The notes under the pieces: model-generated
The model's database searches: none
Seen by the model: the letters and a program-made list of their open reading frames with translations, nothing else
Told to the model about the DNA's origin: nothing
Made by a program: the position numbers and the translations under genes
Shown: positions 6,973-15,209 of the stretch, in pieces
Layout: the number at the start of each line of letters is the position of its first letter
Position numbering within the stretch: the stretch's first letter is position 1
Source of the DNA: Myroides marinus
GTDB lineage: Bacteria > Bacteroidota > Bacteroidia > Flavobacteriales > Flavobacteriaceae
Length of the DNA: 64,000 nt
Direction of reading: 5' to 3'
Assembly (NCBI RefSeq): GCF_900109075.1
Contig: NZ_FNYS01000005.1
Span: 62,001 to 126,000 of the forward strand

Positions 6973-9183
6973 ATGTCAAAGAAATATCATCTAGAAATCC
7001 CCAAAGAAAATATATCAAAAAAAGAAATAAATAAAACAGGCTTTGGAGAAACAATTCCACGATTTAGTTATTCTGAGCATGGAATTATTTTACGTACTAA
7101 TAAAGAACAATTTAAAGAAAATGAATTTTTAAAGAAAGATTTAAGTGTTCTAAGTAATTTCTTTCTACAGTTAACAACGCTTGACAATATCAATATTAAA
7201 TTACATGTTCCTAAAATTGAAAATTTAGGTTTTGAACTTGTATCATTAAATTACGATAATAAATCAATTGCTAATTTTAAAATCGACGATGAAAAGTTCC
7301 ATGAATTCGAAGCAAAACTAGAAGAGTATATTTCTAGTCCTGAGAATAAGTACAAAACTTATTTCTCAGCAATTGAAAGTATTAGAGCAATACCTAATGA
7401 AACAAAAATTTCTAAAGAAATTAATATCAATTCAGAAGACAGATACGATATCCTTATCAATTTTTTTGATGGCATTAAGAATGATGAAATTAATTCTTTA
7501 GAAAGACTAATAAGAAATGAATTTGCCCAACACAATTTTGAGTATAATTTTTCAAATATAGCAAATCGAATAGTTACTATTAAAACTCAGTTAAATGGCT
7601 TAGAAATTAGTGCTATTTTAAATGAGTTTAATTCAATAAAAGAAATTACATTAAATCAAAATTATTTCATAACAAATTCTGTAAAAGGAGAATCTATCAC
7701 GGCCGATATAACATTTGAAGATGTCTTATCAAGTTCAGCAATTTGTATTTTTGATTCTGGAATTACAAATCAAGGTAATATTATACCTAACTATGTGCGA
7801 AATCGTATAAATTCATATTTACCGTCTGGTTCAACTTCACCTCAATACACACATGGTACATTTGTCGCAAGTAGATGTATTTACGGTGATGATATTGAGT
7901 TTCAAATAACAACTAAAATTTTAAAACCATATTGCTATGTTATAGATGTACCTGTTTTTGGTATTGATAGCTCTGGTAACATAACTGGATTGAATGATTT
8001 TGAGTTAGCCATTGCAATAACAGAAGTAGTAGAATCACTTTATAATGATGTAAAAGTTTACAATTTATCACTTGGCAATCCAAAATCTTTAGAGGATAAT
8101 GAACGGTCGCATTTAGGAAAAACTCTTGATTTTTTATCTAAGGAATTTGATGTTTTATTCGTAATATCTTCGGGTAATATAAATTCAAGCTTAGGAGATT
8201 ACCCTGATAACCACTTTTCAAATCCTAATGCAAGAATTGGTTCACCTGCGGAATCATTATTAGGACTTACGGTTGGATCAATTGCAAAATATGACGATAA
8301 TGGTTCACTGACTAAACGAAATTTAATTTCTCCTTTTTCAAAAATTGGCCCTGGTACAGATGGTGGCTTGAAACCAGAATTAGTTTCACATGGCGGAAAT
8401 CTAATGTCTCCGTATACTTCTTTTCATCGTATTTCATCATGTGGGCTTTATCATGATGGCATGAGTTTATCTTATGATAATGGTACAAGTTTTTCATCAC
8501 CAATAATTTCCAGATATGCACAAATGCTTTATGATTACTATCCATTTGCAAAAACAAACTTGGTTAAGGCTTTATTAATCCACTTCGCAGAAAGAAGAGA
8601 AATTTTTGAGAATTTTGATTTCGACTTTAAATTTACAGGATTTGGTGAACCCTTAATACAAAATGCTTTATTTGCAAATAACACAGCAACTTATCTTTAT
8701 CAAGGTGAATTAGATATGGAAAATTATGATTATGTAAAATTTAATATTCCAAATTCATTTTCTGACTCCAATTCAGAAAGTAAATTAAAACTAAAAATTA
8801 CAATTGTATATAATCCTGAAGTTAATTTAAATAACGATAGTGAATATTCTAAGACAAGACTTTCTGTAAAACTTGTAAAAAACACTACTTCTGGACTAAG
8901 AGAAATAAGTCTATCTAATTCAAATATATACACTAAGCAATGGAGCCCTATTTTACAATTTGAAAAATCTTTTACTAGAAACTTTGATGCAGGTGAATGG
9001 GAAGTAGCTCTTAGGCTATATACAAGAAGTATTAATGATTCTAATTTCAAACAAGATTATGCTATTATTATTGAAGTTATTGACGAAACAGGTAAAATAA
9101 ATGTGTATGATGAAATAAAAAATGATGAGAATCTAAATTATAATTCATATGAAAATGAAGTAATAAATATAAACTACGCCTAA
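6973..9183 (+). CDS. S8 family subtilisin-like serine protease
   Basis: The protein has 736 residues. The catalytic triad is recognisable: Asp261 in IFDSGITNQ, His294 in YTHGTFVAS and Ser506 in NGTSFSSPI; the oxyanion Asn region is near VISSGNIN. There is no clear signal peptide, so it probably acts in the cytoplasm. Residues 1-250 form an unassigned N-terminal region and about 580-736 a C-terminal beta-rich region. In other bacteria such large cytoplasmic S8 proteases are often paired with an AAA ATPase in defence or stress modules; here no ATPase is adjacent. The gene starts 20 bp after GTTAGGC and its stop codon lies inside GCCTAAC (9178-9184), the exact complement, so it looks like cassette cargo. 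Confidence 0.85.
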   Translation: MSKKYHLEIPKENISKKEINKTGFGETIPRFSYSEHGIILRTNKEQFKENEFLKKDLSVLSNFFLQLTTLDNINIKLHVPKIENLGFELVSLNYDNKSIANFKIDDEKFHEFEAKLEEYISSPENKYKTYFSAIESIRAIPNETKISKEININSEDRYDILINFFDGIKNDEINSLERLIRNEFAQHNFEYNFSNIANRIVTIKTQLNGLEISAILNEFNSIKEITLNQNYFITNSVKGESITADITFEDVLSSSAICIFDSGITNQGNIIPNYVRNRINSYLPSGSTSPQYTHGTFVASRCIYGDDIEFQITTKILKPYCYVIDVPVFGIDSSGNITGLNDFELAIAITEVVESLYNDVKVYNLSLGNPKSLEDNERSHLGKTLDFLSKEFDVLFVISSGNINSSLGDYPDNHFSNPNARIGSPAESLLGLTVGSIAKYDDNGSLTKRNLISPFSKIGPGTDGGLKPELVSHGGNLMSPYTSFHRISSCGLYHDGMSLSYDNGTSFSSPIISRYAQMLYDYYPFAKTNLVKALLIHFAERREIFENFDFDFKFTGFGEPLIQNALFANNTATYLYQGELDMENYDYVKFNIPNSFSDSNSESKLKLKITIVYNPEVNLNNDSEYSKTRLSVKLVKNTTSGLREISLSNSNIYTKQWSPILQFEKSFTRNFDAGEWEVALRLYTRSINDSNFKQDYAIIIEVIDETGKINVYDEIKNDENLNYNSYENEVININYA

Positions 9184-9278
9184 CACTGGATTGATAAAAT
9201 ACACATTTTGGAAATCAATTAAAAAACTTTCTTTTTCCTCAAAATCAATTATTAAATAGTATATTTGATTCTGAATCA

Positions 9279-9545
9279 AATGATTCCAATCATAGTTTAA
9301 AACTTTCGTAATAAGGTGCTCACATCAATTTAAAAAAGTGAACATCCCTATTTATAAAGCATACGGAGTAAAAGAGGCTAACCCTCTTTCTCCGCGAAGA
9401 AAACCGATAACGAGAGTTATCGGTTTTTTTATTTCTAAAAAGTAACTGAAAGCTCGCTTTCAATGTTACTCTGGAAATAAAAAAACCGAAATACCAAATG
9501 CAATGAAGTATTGACTTTCTTTGTGTCAGTTAACTCCTTATGGAG
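9279..9545. repeat. Element-edge repeat block, copy 1
   Basis: This block is about 265 bp and is diverged but colinear with 36459-36722. Shared landmarks include GATTCCAA, GTGAACATCCCTATTTATAA, CCCTCTT(T/C)CTCCGCGAA, AAACCGATAA...TTATCGGTTT, a following hairpin, and TTTCTTTGTGTCA. The word at 9382-9398 matches the 3' end of tRNA-Ser with one mismatch, suggesting an attachment site. The following hairpin (ATTTC...GAAAT here, TATGCTC...GAGCATA in the other copy) keeps pairing while its bases differ. Confidence 0.65.
9401..9430 (+). terminator. Rho-independent terminator
   Basis: AAACCGATAA and TTATCGGTTT arms with a CGAGAG loop, followed by a T run. It directly follows the tRNA-Ser 3'-end-like word, as a displaced tRNA terminator would. 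The same stem recurs at 36585-36614 and 39764-39787. Confidence 0.7.
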
Positions 9546-9556
9546 ATATTATTTTA

Positions 9557-9907
9557 TCACTTTCCTTTTTTCTCTATATCCTCTAACAAACTGTAAATTT
9601 TTCGAAAGTCTGATTGATAACTATTTTCAATTTTACTTACTTTTTTTTCTTTCAGTTTCTTGTTTTCAAATATAAATTCTGTAGTAACTATAAAGTCTTT
9701 CAATTTCTCAGAGTAATATAATATCTCAGTGTTTTCAGAAACGCCTATACTTAAAGGGGTTCCATATTGTTCGATTATCTGTTCTTTGCTAACTCCCAAT
9801 GTGATGAAGTTTAAAAATTTACTTTCATTTTTAATTGGAGTACTTATACTTGAACACGAAGCCATTAAAAAAGGGACAATCAAATAATATAATTTATTTA
9901 GTTTCAT
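9557..9907 (-). CDS. BamE/SmpA-like small lipoprotein
   Basis: The 116-residue protein has a lipoprotein signal ending PFLMASC (Cys17). The segment FITLGVSKEQIIEQYGTPLS followed by ILYYSE...FIFENKKLKEKKV matches the general SmpA/OmlA fold: a G-x-(S/T)-K-E-x(3)-YG-P turn, then strands. True BamE belongs to the outer-membrane assembly complex; this isolated gene next to an element boundary need not have that job. The motif is clear but the exact family is uncertain. Confidence 0.65.
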   Translation of the reverse strand: MKLNKLYYLIVPFLMASCSSISTPIKNESKFLNFITLGVSKEQIIEQYGTPLSIGVSENTEILYYSEKLKDFIVTTEFIFENKKLKEKKVSKIENSYQSDFRKIYSLLEDIEKKGK

Positions 9908-10855
9908 TATTTCTCGTTTAATATTCTATCTATTTTCATTCTTGTTCTTAGAACACATATAATAATATGTATCTAAACTACGTTATTAACATTAACTCTA
10001 ATACTAGTCTTATTTGTACTATGCTATATATCCCAAAAATAACCTTTTAAAATCAGTATCAAAAAAGCCCTTATTTTTTTGTTTAAAAGTATACATCTGA
10101 CATTTACTAGATCTTTTGTGTTTCATCCTAAAAACCGCCTTCCTATTTTACCATTCATCTCTATTTACTATCCCATCGTTGGGTTATTGGACTACTCGTG
10201 GAGAATAACGAGTGTTTATTAGACTAGAGACGCTATTTGTCCAACAATTGACCAAGTACTCATTAATCACTGTCCAACATAACAATTCGCTGGCATTGAT
10301 ATATAATACCCTAACTATACCTCTACTTAAACTCACTTACTTACATAAATAAACACCATTTCTCCACTCTCTCATCCAATATCTGACGTTTAGTAGACCT
10401 ACTAGTCTCATACTAGTCCACTACCTGTCCTAAATACGGTCGAGTAGACTGTTTTTTAGCCTTCTGTCCCTTTGTTTTTTGAAAGAAGTAATATTTATTT
10501 TTTCCACAATACGACTTGCTTAAGATCGCTTTTAGGTATAAATAATGAACAAATGTGTTCAGTATTCAAACAGGGTTGTTCAGTCTGTCATAAAACCATT
10601 AAAACTATCTGTAACTTGCCATTAGCAAAACGAGATAAAACCTATTCAATTCTTTATCACATAACGCTCAGTAGCTTATAAAATAAGGATTAAATAAGTT
10701 TTTAGTTGGGGTGAATCCATAGTGTGTCCATTGTGCCTCCATTAAAAAAGGGGTTTTTAATAGACGCATTATACTCGTATTATACTTTCACCATTTTAGC
10801 ACTCAGACTAATTCATTCTTAAAACTATTTTACAATCCAAAAAACAACAACAATT
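9908..10855. other. Long intergenic stretch, no gene recognised
   Basis: About 950 bp without a convincing gene. Short words such as CTAGTC/GACTAG and TCGTTATTC/GAATAACGA recur near 10180-10420 and could form weak hairpins. A 69-codon open frame at 10472-10681 has no support. I see no RNA gene. Confidence 0.4.
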
Positions 10856-11590
10856 ATGGCAAGAGTAGATTCACAAGGTCATTTTAGAGGAGCATTAGGC
10901 CCACTTAGTGCACGTCTGGTTAATGGTCAATACGTCGTACAAACTAAGGGCAAAAAACCTAAACAAACAGAAGAAACTAAGAAAGCAGCTTCAGATTTTG
11001 GTTATGCTTCTAAAAACTGTAAGATTATTCGATTAGCTATCTGTGAGATTATCTATAAAAATCACGACAAAGATTTCTTTAGGCGATTTACTACCTCAGC
11101 AAGGAAACTTCTCAAACAGAACACAGAATATTCTGCAGGTAAACGCACCTTCTTTAACATAAATATGCAAGGTTTAGTAGGTTTTGACTTCAATATGAAT
11201 AGCCCTTATCGAGAATACTGTACCCTACCTATACAAATACAAACGATAGACAATAACAAAGTAAAGCTAAATATAGAATCGTTTACTCCCCATGATTATT
11301 TTAATTTGGCTAAAAGCACTGCTGAAATACAATTAAATTTTACGCTTATCAGTACACATCTCAAAGAATTCACATCTTTAGATACCAAACCTTTCTCCCT
11401 AAAATTTAGTGAGAACGCTATCGTCCCTACACAAGAATGGGAGGCTGAGATAGCGTTAAAAGATAGTTTTACAGTGATAATCGCTGAGATATGGCATACC
11501 CACACTACACTAGCAGATAAAAAGGTAGTCATTAATAATAACGAGTTTCACCCAAGTAGTATTATCTATGTGAATAACGGCATGGAATAA
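10856..11590 (+). CDS. Unrecognised 244-residue protein with RG-LG N terminus
   Basis: A soluble protein with no signal peptide. It begins MARVDSQGHFRGALGPLSAR followed by a Lys-rich QTKGKKPKQTEETKKAASDFGYASKNCKIIRLAI segment. This N terminus resembles a group of uncharacterised Bacteroidota proteins (DUF6266-like style) often found singly. The C-terminal half is beta-rich and ends with WEAEIALKDSFTVIIAEIWH. It is followed by a terminator at 11607-11637. No function is assigned. Confidence 0.65.
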   Translation: MARVDSQGHFRGALGPLSARLVNGQYVVQTKGKKPKQTEETKKAASDFGYASKNCKIIRLAICEIIYKNHDKDFFRRFTTSARKLLKQNTEYSAGKRTFFNINMQGLVGFDFNMNSPYREYCTLPIQIQTIDNNKVKLNIESFTPHDYFNLAKSTAEIQLNFTLISTHLKEFTSLDTKPFSLKFSENAIVPTQEWEAEIALKDSFTVIIAEIWHTHTTLADKKVVINNNEFHPSSIIYVNNGME

Positions 11591-11606
11591 ATATCTCCTC
11601 TTTAAT

Positions 11607-11637
11607 AAACCGATAGTTATTGCTATCGATTTTTTTA
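11607..11637 (+). terminator. Rho-independent terminator
   Basis: CGATAG at 11611-11616 pairs with CTATCG at 11623-11628, extended by flanking A/T pairs and followed by seven T residues. Confidence 0.75.
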
Positions 11638-11702
11638 TTTATAAAATATAAGCACTACATTAGTACTATAACCAAAACACATTACACTCAAATTAAAACT
11701 CA

Positions 11703-12521
11703 ATGAAAAGACTTTATGCCTTACTGCTAGTATTAGCCATAAGTACAGCCCACGCACAAGAAGCGACTGATACAGTCACAATCAACCGATTCTTATACAA
11801 CACAAAGATCCTAAAAGACAAGTTGACTCCTAACAAAATGACTGAAGGAGTAGCTACTCTAGATATCTACAATACAGAGTCTAGATTTATGGATCTAAAT
11901 GCGGTAAAAAGGACTGAGATAGAGGTAAAATTACAACAAGATAAGACCTTATCTGCTAGAGATAAAATGACGCAATTAATGGTGTTCAAGGTCGGTTTTA
12001 CTTGGTCTATTTTTAGTACAGCAACAGATAATACTATGTATAATGAAGTAGCTAGGTATCGCTATGCTTATACAGAAGCAAAGAATAGTGTACAATGGGC
12101 TATTGATCAAGAAGTAACTTCATGGGAAGGATATAAAGTACAGCAAGCGAATGCCTTTATTGATGGTCGTATGTGGAATGTCTTATTTACTACTGATATT
12201 CCTGTACTTAGTGGTCCATATAAGTTCAATAACTTACCCGGTTTTGTGGTAAAGGCTTGGGATGATGAGATGCAATACATATTCGAATTTGCAAGTACTC
12301 AAAAAGTAAGCAGTACATGGGACAACCAAACGTACCAAAGCAAATACACAACAGTCTCTAAAGAACAAGCAAAAAAAGCATTGAGAACACATTATAATAA
12401 GAGTCCTTATGACTTGCTATTAGATATCAACCCAAAAAATGCAGAACACAGAGATCAATACCCTGCTGATATGATGAAAAAGCTTATCTTAACAGCTAAT
12501 CCTATAGAAAGAGATTTCTAA
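11703..12521 (+). CDS. GLPGLI family secreted protein
   Basis: The protein has 272 residues with a signal peptide (MKRLYALLLVLAISTAHAQ, cleavage after Ala-Gln). The family signature appears as GPYKFNNLPGFVVKAWD at about residues 179-195, where most members read GPYKFxGLPGLI. GLPGLI proteins are exported Bacteroidota proteins of unknown biochemical role, frequent in Flavobacteriaceae. The motif here is slightly diverged (LPGFV). Monocistronic, with a hairpin at 12532-12561. Confidence 0.88.
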   Translation: MKRLYALLLVLAISTAHAQEATDTVTINRFLYNTKILKDKLTPNKMTEGVATLDIYNTESRFMDLNAVKRTEIEVKLQQDKTLSARDKMTQLMVFKVGFTWSIFSTATDNTMYNEVARYRYAYTEAKNSVQWAIDQEVTSWEGYKVQQANAFIDGRMWNVLFTTDIPVLSGPYKFNNLPGFVVKAWDDEMQYIFEFASTQKVSSTWDNQTYQSKYTTVSKEQAKKALRTHYNKSPYDLLLDINPKNAEHRDQYPADMMKKLILTANPIERDF

Positions 12522-12531
12522 TCTAATACAC

Positions 12532-12561
12532 AAGGCGTTAAATCTAATGATTTAATGCCTT
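12532..12561. terminator. Convergent hairpin terminator
   Basis: AAGGC and GCCTT, then TTAAAT and ATTTAA, pair around a six-base loop with one mismatch on each side. It lies between convergent genes ending at 12521 and 12562 and can serve both. Confidence 0.7.
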
Positions 12562-13218
12562 TTACTTTATCCTTACTAACAACTTAGCAATCTCTGATGC
12601 ATTGGGAATAGCCAACGAATGAAGTACTTTCTCTATCTTCTCATAGAACACAGACACTGTAATCTTGATGGATTCAAGCTGACTAACAAGTTCTGCTTCT
12701 GAGATTGTAAACTTAGATACTAGGTCTACAGGAGCTTCTCCAGTATGTTCTATATAATCAGAGAACATCACTCGTCCACTCTCTCGTCTATAATACACCC
12801 ACGGATGACCTATCCACAGTTGTTGCCATATATTGTCTTCACTAGACGCTATTGTTTCCCATTCATTTAGACTGTCTAGATCTCCACAGCACATAGGTTC
12901 TAGATAACACACCTCTCCTTCACTGATAACAAGACCTCCTGACATCTTTACAATCTGGTCTTCATATTCATCTAATTCTATATCTTCTAACTCCTTCTGA
13001 AGAATAACGACTAAGTTCTCTGTAGTTAGCTCCTCTATATCTACAAAGAAAGATCCTTCTCTACTTGCTTTTAGATTGCCTAATCCGCTATCTGATATAC
13101 TATTATGCCAATAGGTATTCCATTCCTTAGGTGAATCTATAGCATTACCTAAAGGTGATTTATACTCTTGGGTAGCATACGCAAAAGGTAATAGCTCTAT
13201 AACACAAGTTAACTTCAT
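12562..13218 (-). CDS. Unrecognised 218-residue acidic protein
   Basis: A soluble, acidic protein with no signal peptide. A conserved-looking core reads GEVCYLEPMCCGDLDSLNEW and then WQQLWIGHPWVYYRR. The paired Cys and the WxGHPW element suggest a small-domain fold like those seen among SMI1/KNR4-type or immunity proteins, but I cannot assign a family. It is transcribed alone, convergent with the GLPGLI gene. Confidence 0.65.
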   Translation of the reverse strand: MKLTCVIELLPFAYATQEYKSPLGNAIDSPKEWNTYWHNSISDSGLGNLKASREGSFFVDIEELTTENLVVILQKELEDIELDEYEDQIVKMSGGLVISEGEVCYLEPMCCGDLDSLNEWETIASSEDNIWQQLWIGHPWVYYRRESGRVMFSDYIEHTGEAPVDLVSKFTISEAELVSQLESIKITVSVFYEKIEKVLHSLAIPNASEIAKLLVRIK

Positions 13219-13457
13219 TATCCTTTTATATTGATTTAAAACCTTAAAGATAATAGACTAAACTCAATATGCACTAGACAACCTCATCTAAGAGGTACAA
13301 GAACCTCTAATACACGATTTAACATTCGTCACCTCATCCTTAACCTAACTAAAAAAAATCTAATAAACTTTACTTATTTTTTATACATTCGCATTATTAC
13401 TCACTAAGTAGTGATAAATATAAAAACGCTATTCTATAACTAATCTTATGTTGTAAT

Positions 13458-14249
13458 ATGAGTGACAACTGTGCGAATTGCAGTCAATTAGTAACCGAGA
13501 ACTATTGTGCAAATTGTGGACAAAAACGCTATTCTCGTATAGATAAACAGTATCTATTAGAAGAGCTGTATGAAGTACTCATCTATGCTAATAAAGGCTT
13601 TATGTACTCTGTACTTAAGGTAGCGATGAATCCGGGTAAAACAGCTAGAGAGTTCCTAGATGGCAACAGACTAAAACACTATAAACCGATCTTATTAGCC
13701 TTCGTACTAAGTGGAATATCAGCTATTATCTCTTTTCAATTTATAGAGTTAGAAAAGGCTATGCGCTTAATCTATTCACAACAAGAAGTAAACAACAAAC
13801 TCGCAAATGAGTTGGTGGCGTTTTCGGTAAGTTATAACTCCTTTTTGATGCTATTACTTATCCCATTCTTTGCGTTACTTACTAAAATTTGTTTTAACCG
13901 ATGGGGACAAAACTACTATGAGCATATAGTCATGAATTCTTATATATTGTCTTTTATCACGATATTTAACATTGTGGTCTTCTCTCCTATCGCTTATTAC
14001 TATAAGGATAGTCCTACTACTGTTATCAATATCTTTATGATATCCTTAGCTACAACACCTATTATACTTACATGGTTCTTTAAACAGTTCTATAAAGAAC
14101 ATTCTTTAAAGAGTATAATACTACGCTTATTACTATTCATAGCCCTTGGCATTGTACTATACATAGCACTAATTATTCTACTAATAGCCTTAGGGTTCTT
14201 TGTTGCAATGTTATTTGGCCCTGAATTACTTCAAAATATTAAACCCTAA
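13458..14249 (+). CDS. DUF3667 domain membrane protein
   Basis: The protein has 263 residues. An N-terminal zinc ribbon (CANC...CANCGQKR, residues 5-24) is followed by the DUF3667 signature with GFMYSVLKVAMNPGKTAREFLDGNR and then by four to five membrane helices. DUF3667 proteins are inner-membrane proteins of unknown function, widespread in Bacteroidota. Length and motif order fit the family. A hairpin without a T tract follows at about 14237-14277. Confidence 0.85.
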   Translation: MSDNCANCSQLVTENYCANCGQKRYSRIDKQYLLEELYEVLIYANKGFMYSVLKVAMNPGKTAREFLDGNRLKHYKPILLAFVLSGISAIISFQFIELEKAMRLIYSQQEVNNKLANELVAFSVSYNSFLMLLLIPFFALLTKICFNRWGQNYYEHIVMNSYILSFITIFNIVVFSPIAYYYKDSPTTVINIFMISLATTPIILTWFFKQFYKEHSLKSIILRLLLFIALGIVLYIALIILLIALGFFVAMLFGPELLQNIKP

Positions 14250-14322
14250 TCCTATACCCCTTATAGGTATTGGGTTAATACAGAATACCGATAATACCTT
14301 AATAACTAACCTCACCTTACTT

Positions 14323-14520
14323 ATGCAAAAAAACAAAAAAACATCATTTATTTTTATTGTCTGTGCCTTAGTTATCGGCTCTGCTTTATACCGCCTTTTT
14401 GATCCTAGTACTTCTAAGTTCGAGAAGCCTGCTCTAGCAACGTTATATTCGATAGCCTTACTATTTAATATCGTATGTATCATCCGAAACTTCAGATATA
14501 ACAAGAACTTGAAGGAATAA
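14323..14520 (+). CDS. Small two-helix membrane protein
   Basis: The protein is 65 residues from MQKNKKTSFIF. Helix 1 is IFIVCALVIGSALYRLF and helix 2 is LATLYSIALLFNIVCII, with a basic C terminus. The frame is open upstream to 14200, but that would overlap the DUF3667 gene and add an unlikely segment. The ATG at 14323 sits just before the first helix and after the hairpin, so I prefer it. Function unknown. Confidence 0.6.
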   Translation: MQKNKKTSFIFIVCALVIGSALYRLFDPSTSKFEKPALATLYSIALLFNIVCIIRNFRYNKNLKE

Positions 14521-14525
14521 ATATC

Positions 14526-14552
14526 AAGCAAAGCGAATAGCTTTGCTTTTTT
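14526..14552 (+). terminator. Rho-independent terminator
   Basis: AAGCAAAG and CTTTGCTT enclose CGAATAG and are followed by a T run, six bases after the small membrane protein gene. Confidence 0.8.
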
Positions 14553-14636
14553 ATTAAACAAAGTTTGAAAATTATAGCCATTGTAGTAATACTTTTATAG
14601 TTTTACTTATTACAACCAACTCTTTATATTTGTTAT

Positions 14637-15173
14637 ATGCATAACACTAGACTACAATATTCTGACATTTTATTCTTATATCAGTACTTTCATCAAATAG
14701 ATCTTTCATTAGATAGAGCAAGATGGACTACTTGGCCTGACTTACAACAATACTATAAACAAGAATCTATCTCTCCTCTTTTAATTCTTCAATATTTTCA
14801 ACAAAAGTACCATATAACTCAAGATGAGATAGAATCAAATTATTCATATACTTCACAAAGAAAATTTAAAACAATTTGGTTACAAACAGCATTGTTCAAA
14901 TACTATGTTTTAGAAAGAGAAGCTCTTATACATATATGCCACCTCCTTATAGATTTCGATAAGATTCTTGAATCTAAGAGTGAAAAATATATAATTGAAT
15001 TTGAGATTCTCAGACAAAAAGTAATTACTTTTTATCTTAATCCATTATACCCAATGCTTACTATAAAGGATAATAATACAAGATCTGTAGAACATTACTT
15101 TCAAGCATTTAATACTACTTGTATACCTTTATCTAAATATATACCTAAATCGTTTTATAAGAACCTTCTATAA
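14637..15173 (+). CDS. Unrecognised 178-residue helical protein
   Basis: A soluble, Tyr/Ile-rich helical protein, MHNTRLQYSDILFLYQYFHQ at its start, with no signal peptide or membrane segment. No catalytic motif is visible. It lies alone between a terminator and the convergent rhomboid gene. Codon use and AT content match the neighbours, so I take it as a real but unassigned gene. Confidence 0.6.
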   Translation: MHNTRLQYSDILFLYQYFHQIDLSLDRARWTTWPDLQQYYKQESISPLLILQYFQQKYHITQDEIESNYSYTSQRKFKTIWLQTALFKYYVLEREALIHICHLLIDFDKILESKSEKYIIEFEILRQKVITFYLNPLYPMLTIKDNNTRSVEHYFQAFNTTCIPLSKYIPKSFYKNLL

Positions 15174-15209
15174 AAACATAGTTAACTTACAATCACAACA
15201 AAACAGTCA

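Larger units (their letters stand above)
9184..9556. other. Intergenic region at the right edge of the accessory region
   Basis: No gene is seen. It contains a perfect palindrome TTTGATTC-T-GAATCAAA at 9264-9280, then repeat block copy 1, which includes a tRNA-Ser 3'-end-like word and a terminator. Confidence 0.5.

Noticed and set aside
9340..9400. A second tRNA-Ser gene
   Set aside because: Only the 3' acceptor-like word is present; no anticodon or T-arm can be folded upstream.
10472..10681. 69-codon open frame on the plus strand
   Set aside because: Odd composition, no recognisable segment, no promoter, and it sits in a region rich in short repeats; most likely chance.
14200..14322. Longer N terminus for the small membrane protein
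   Set aside because: It would overlap the DUF3667 gene and the hairpin; the ATG at 14323 lies just before the first membrane helix.
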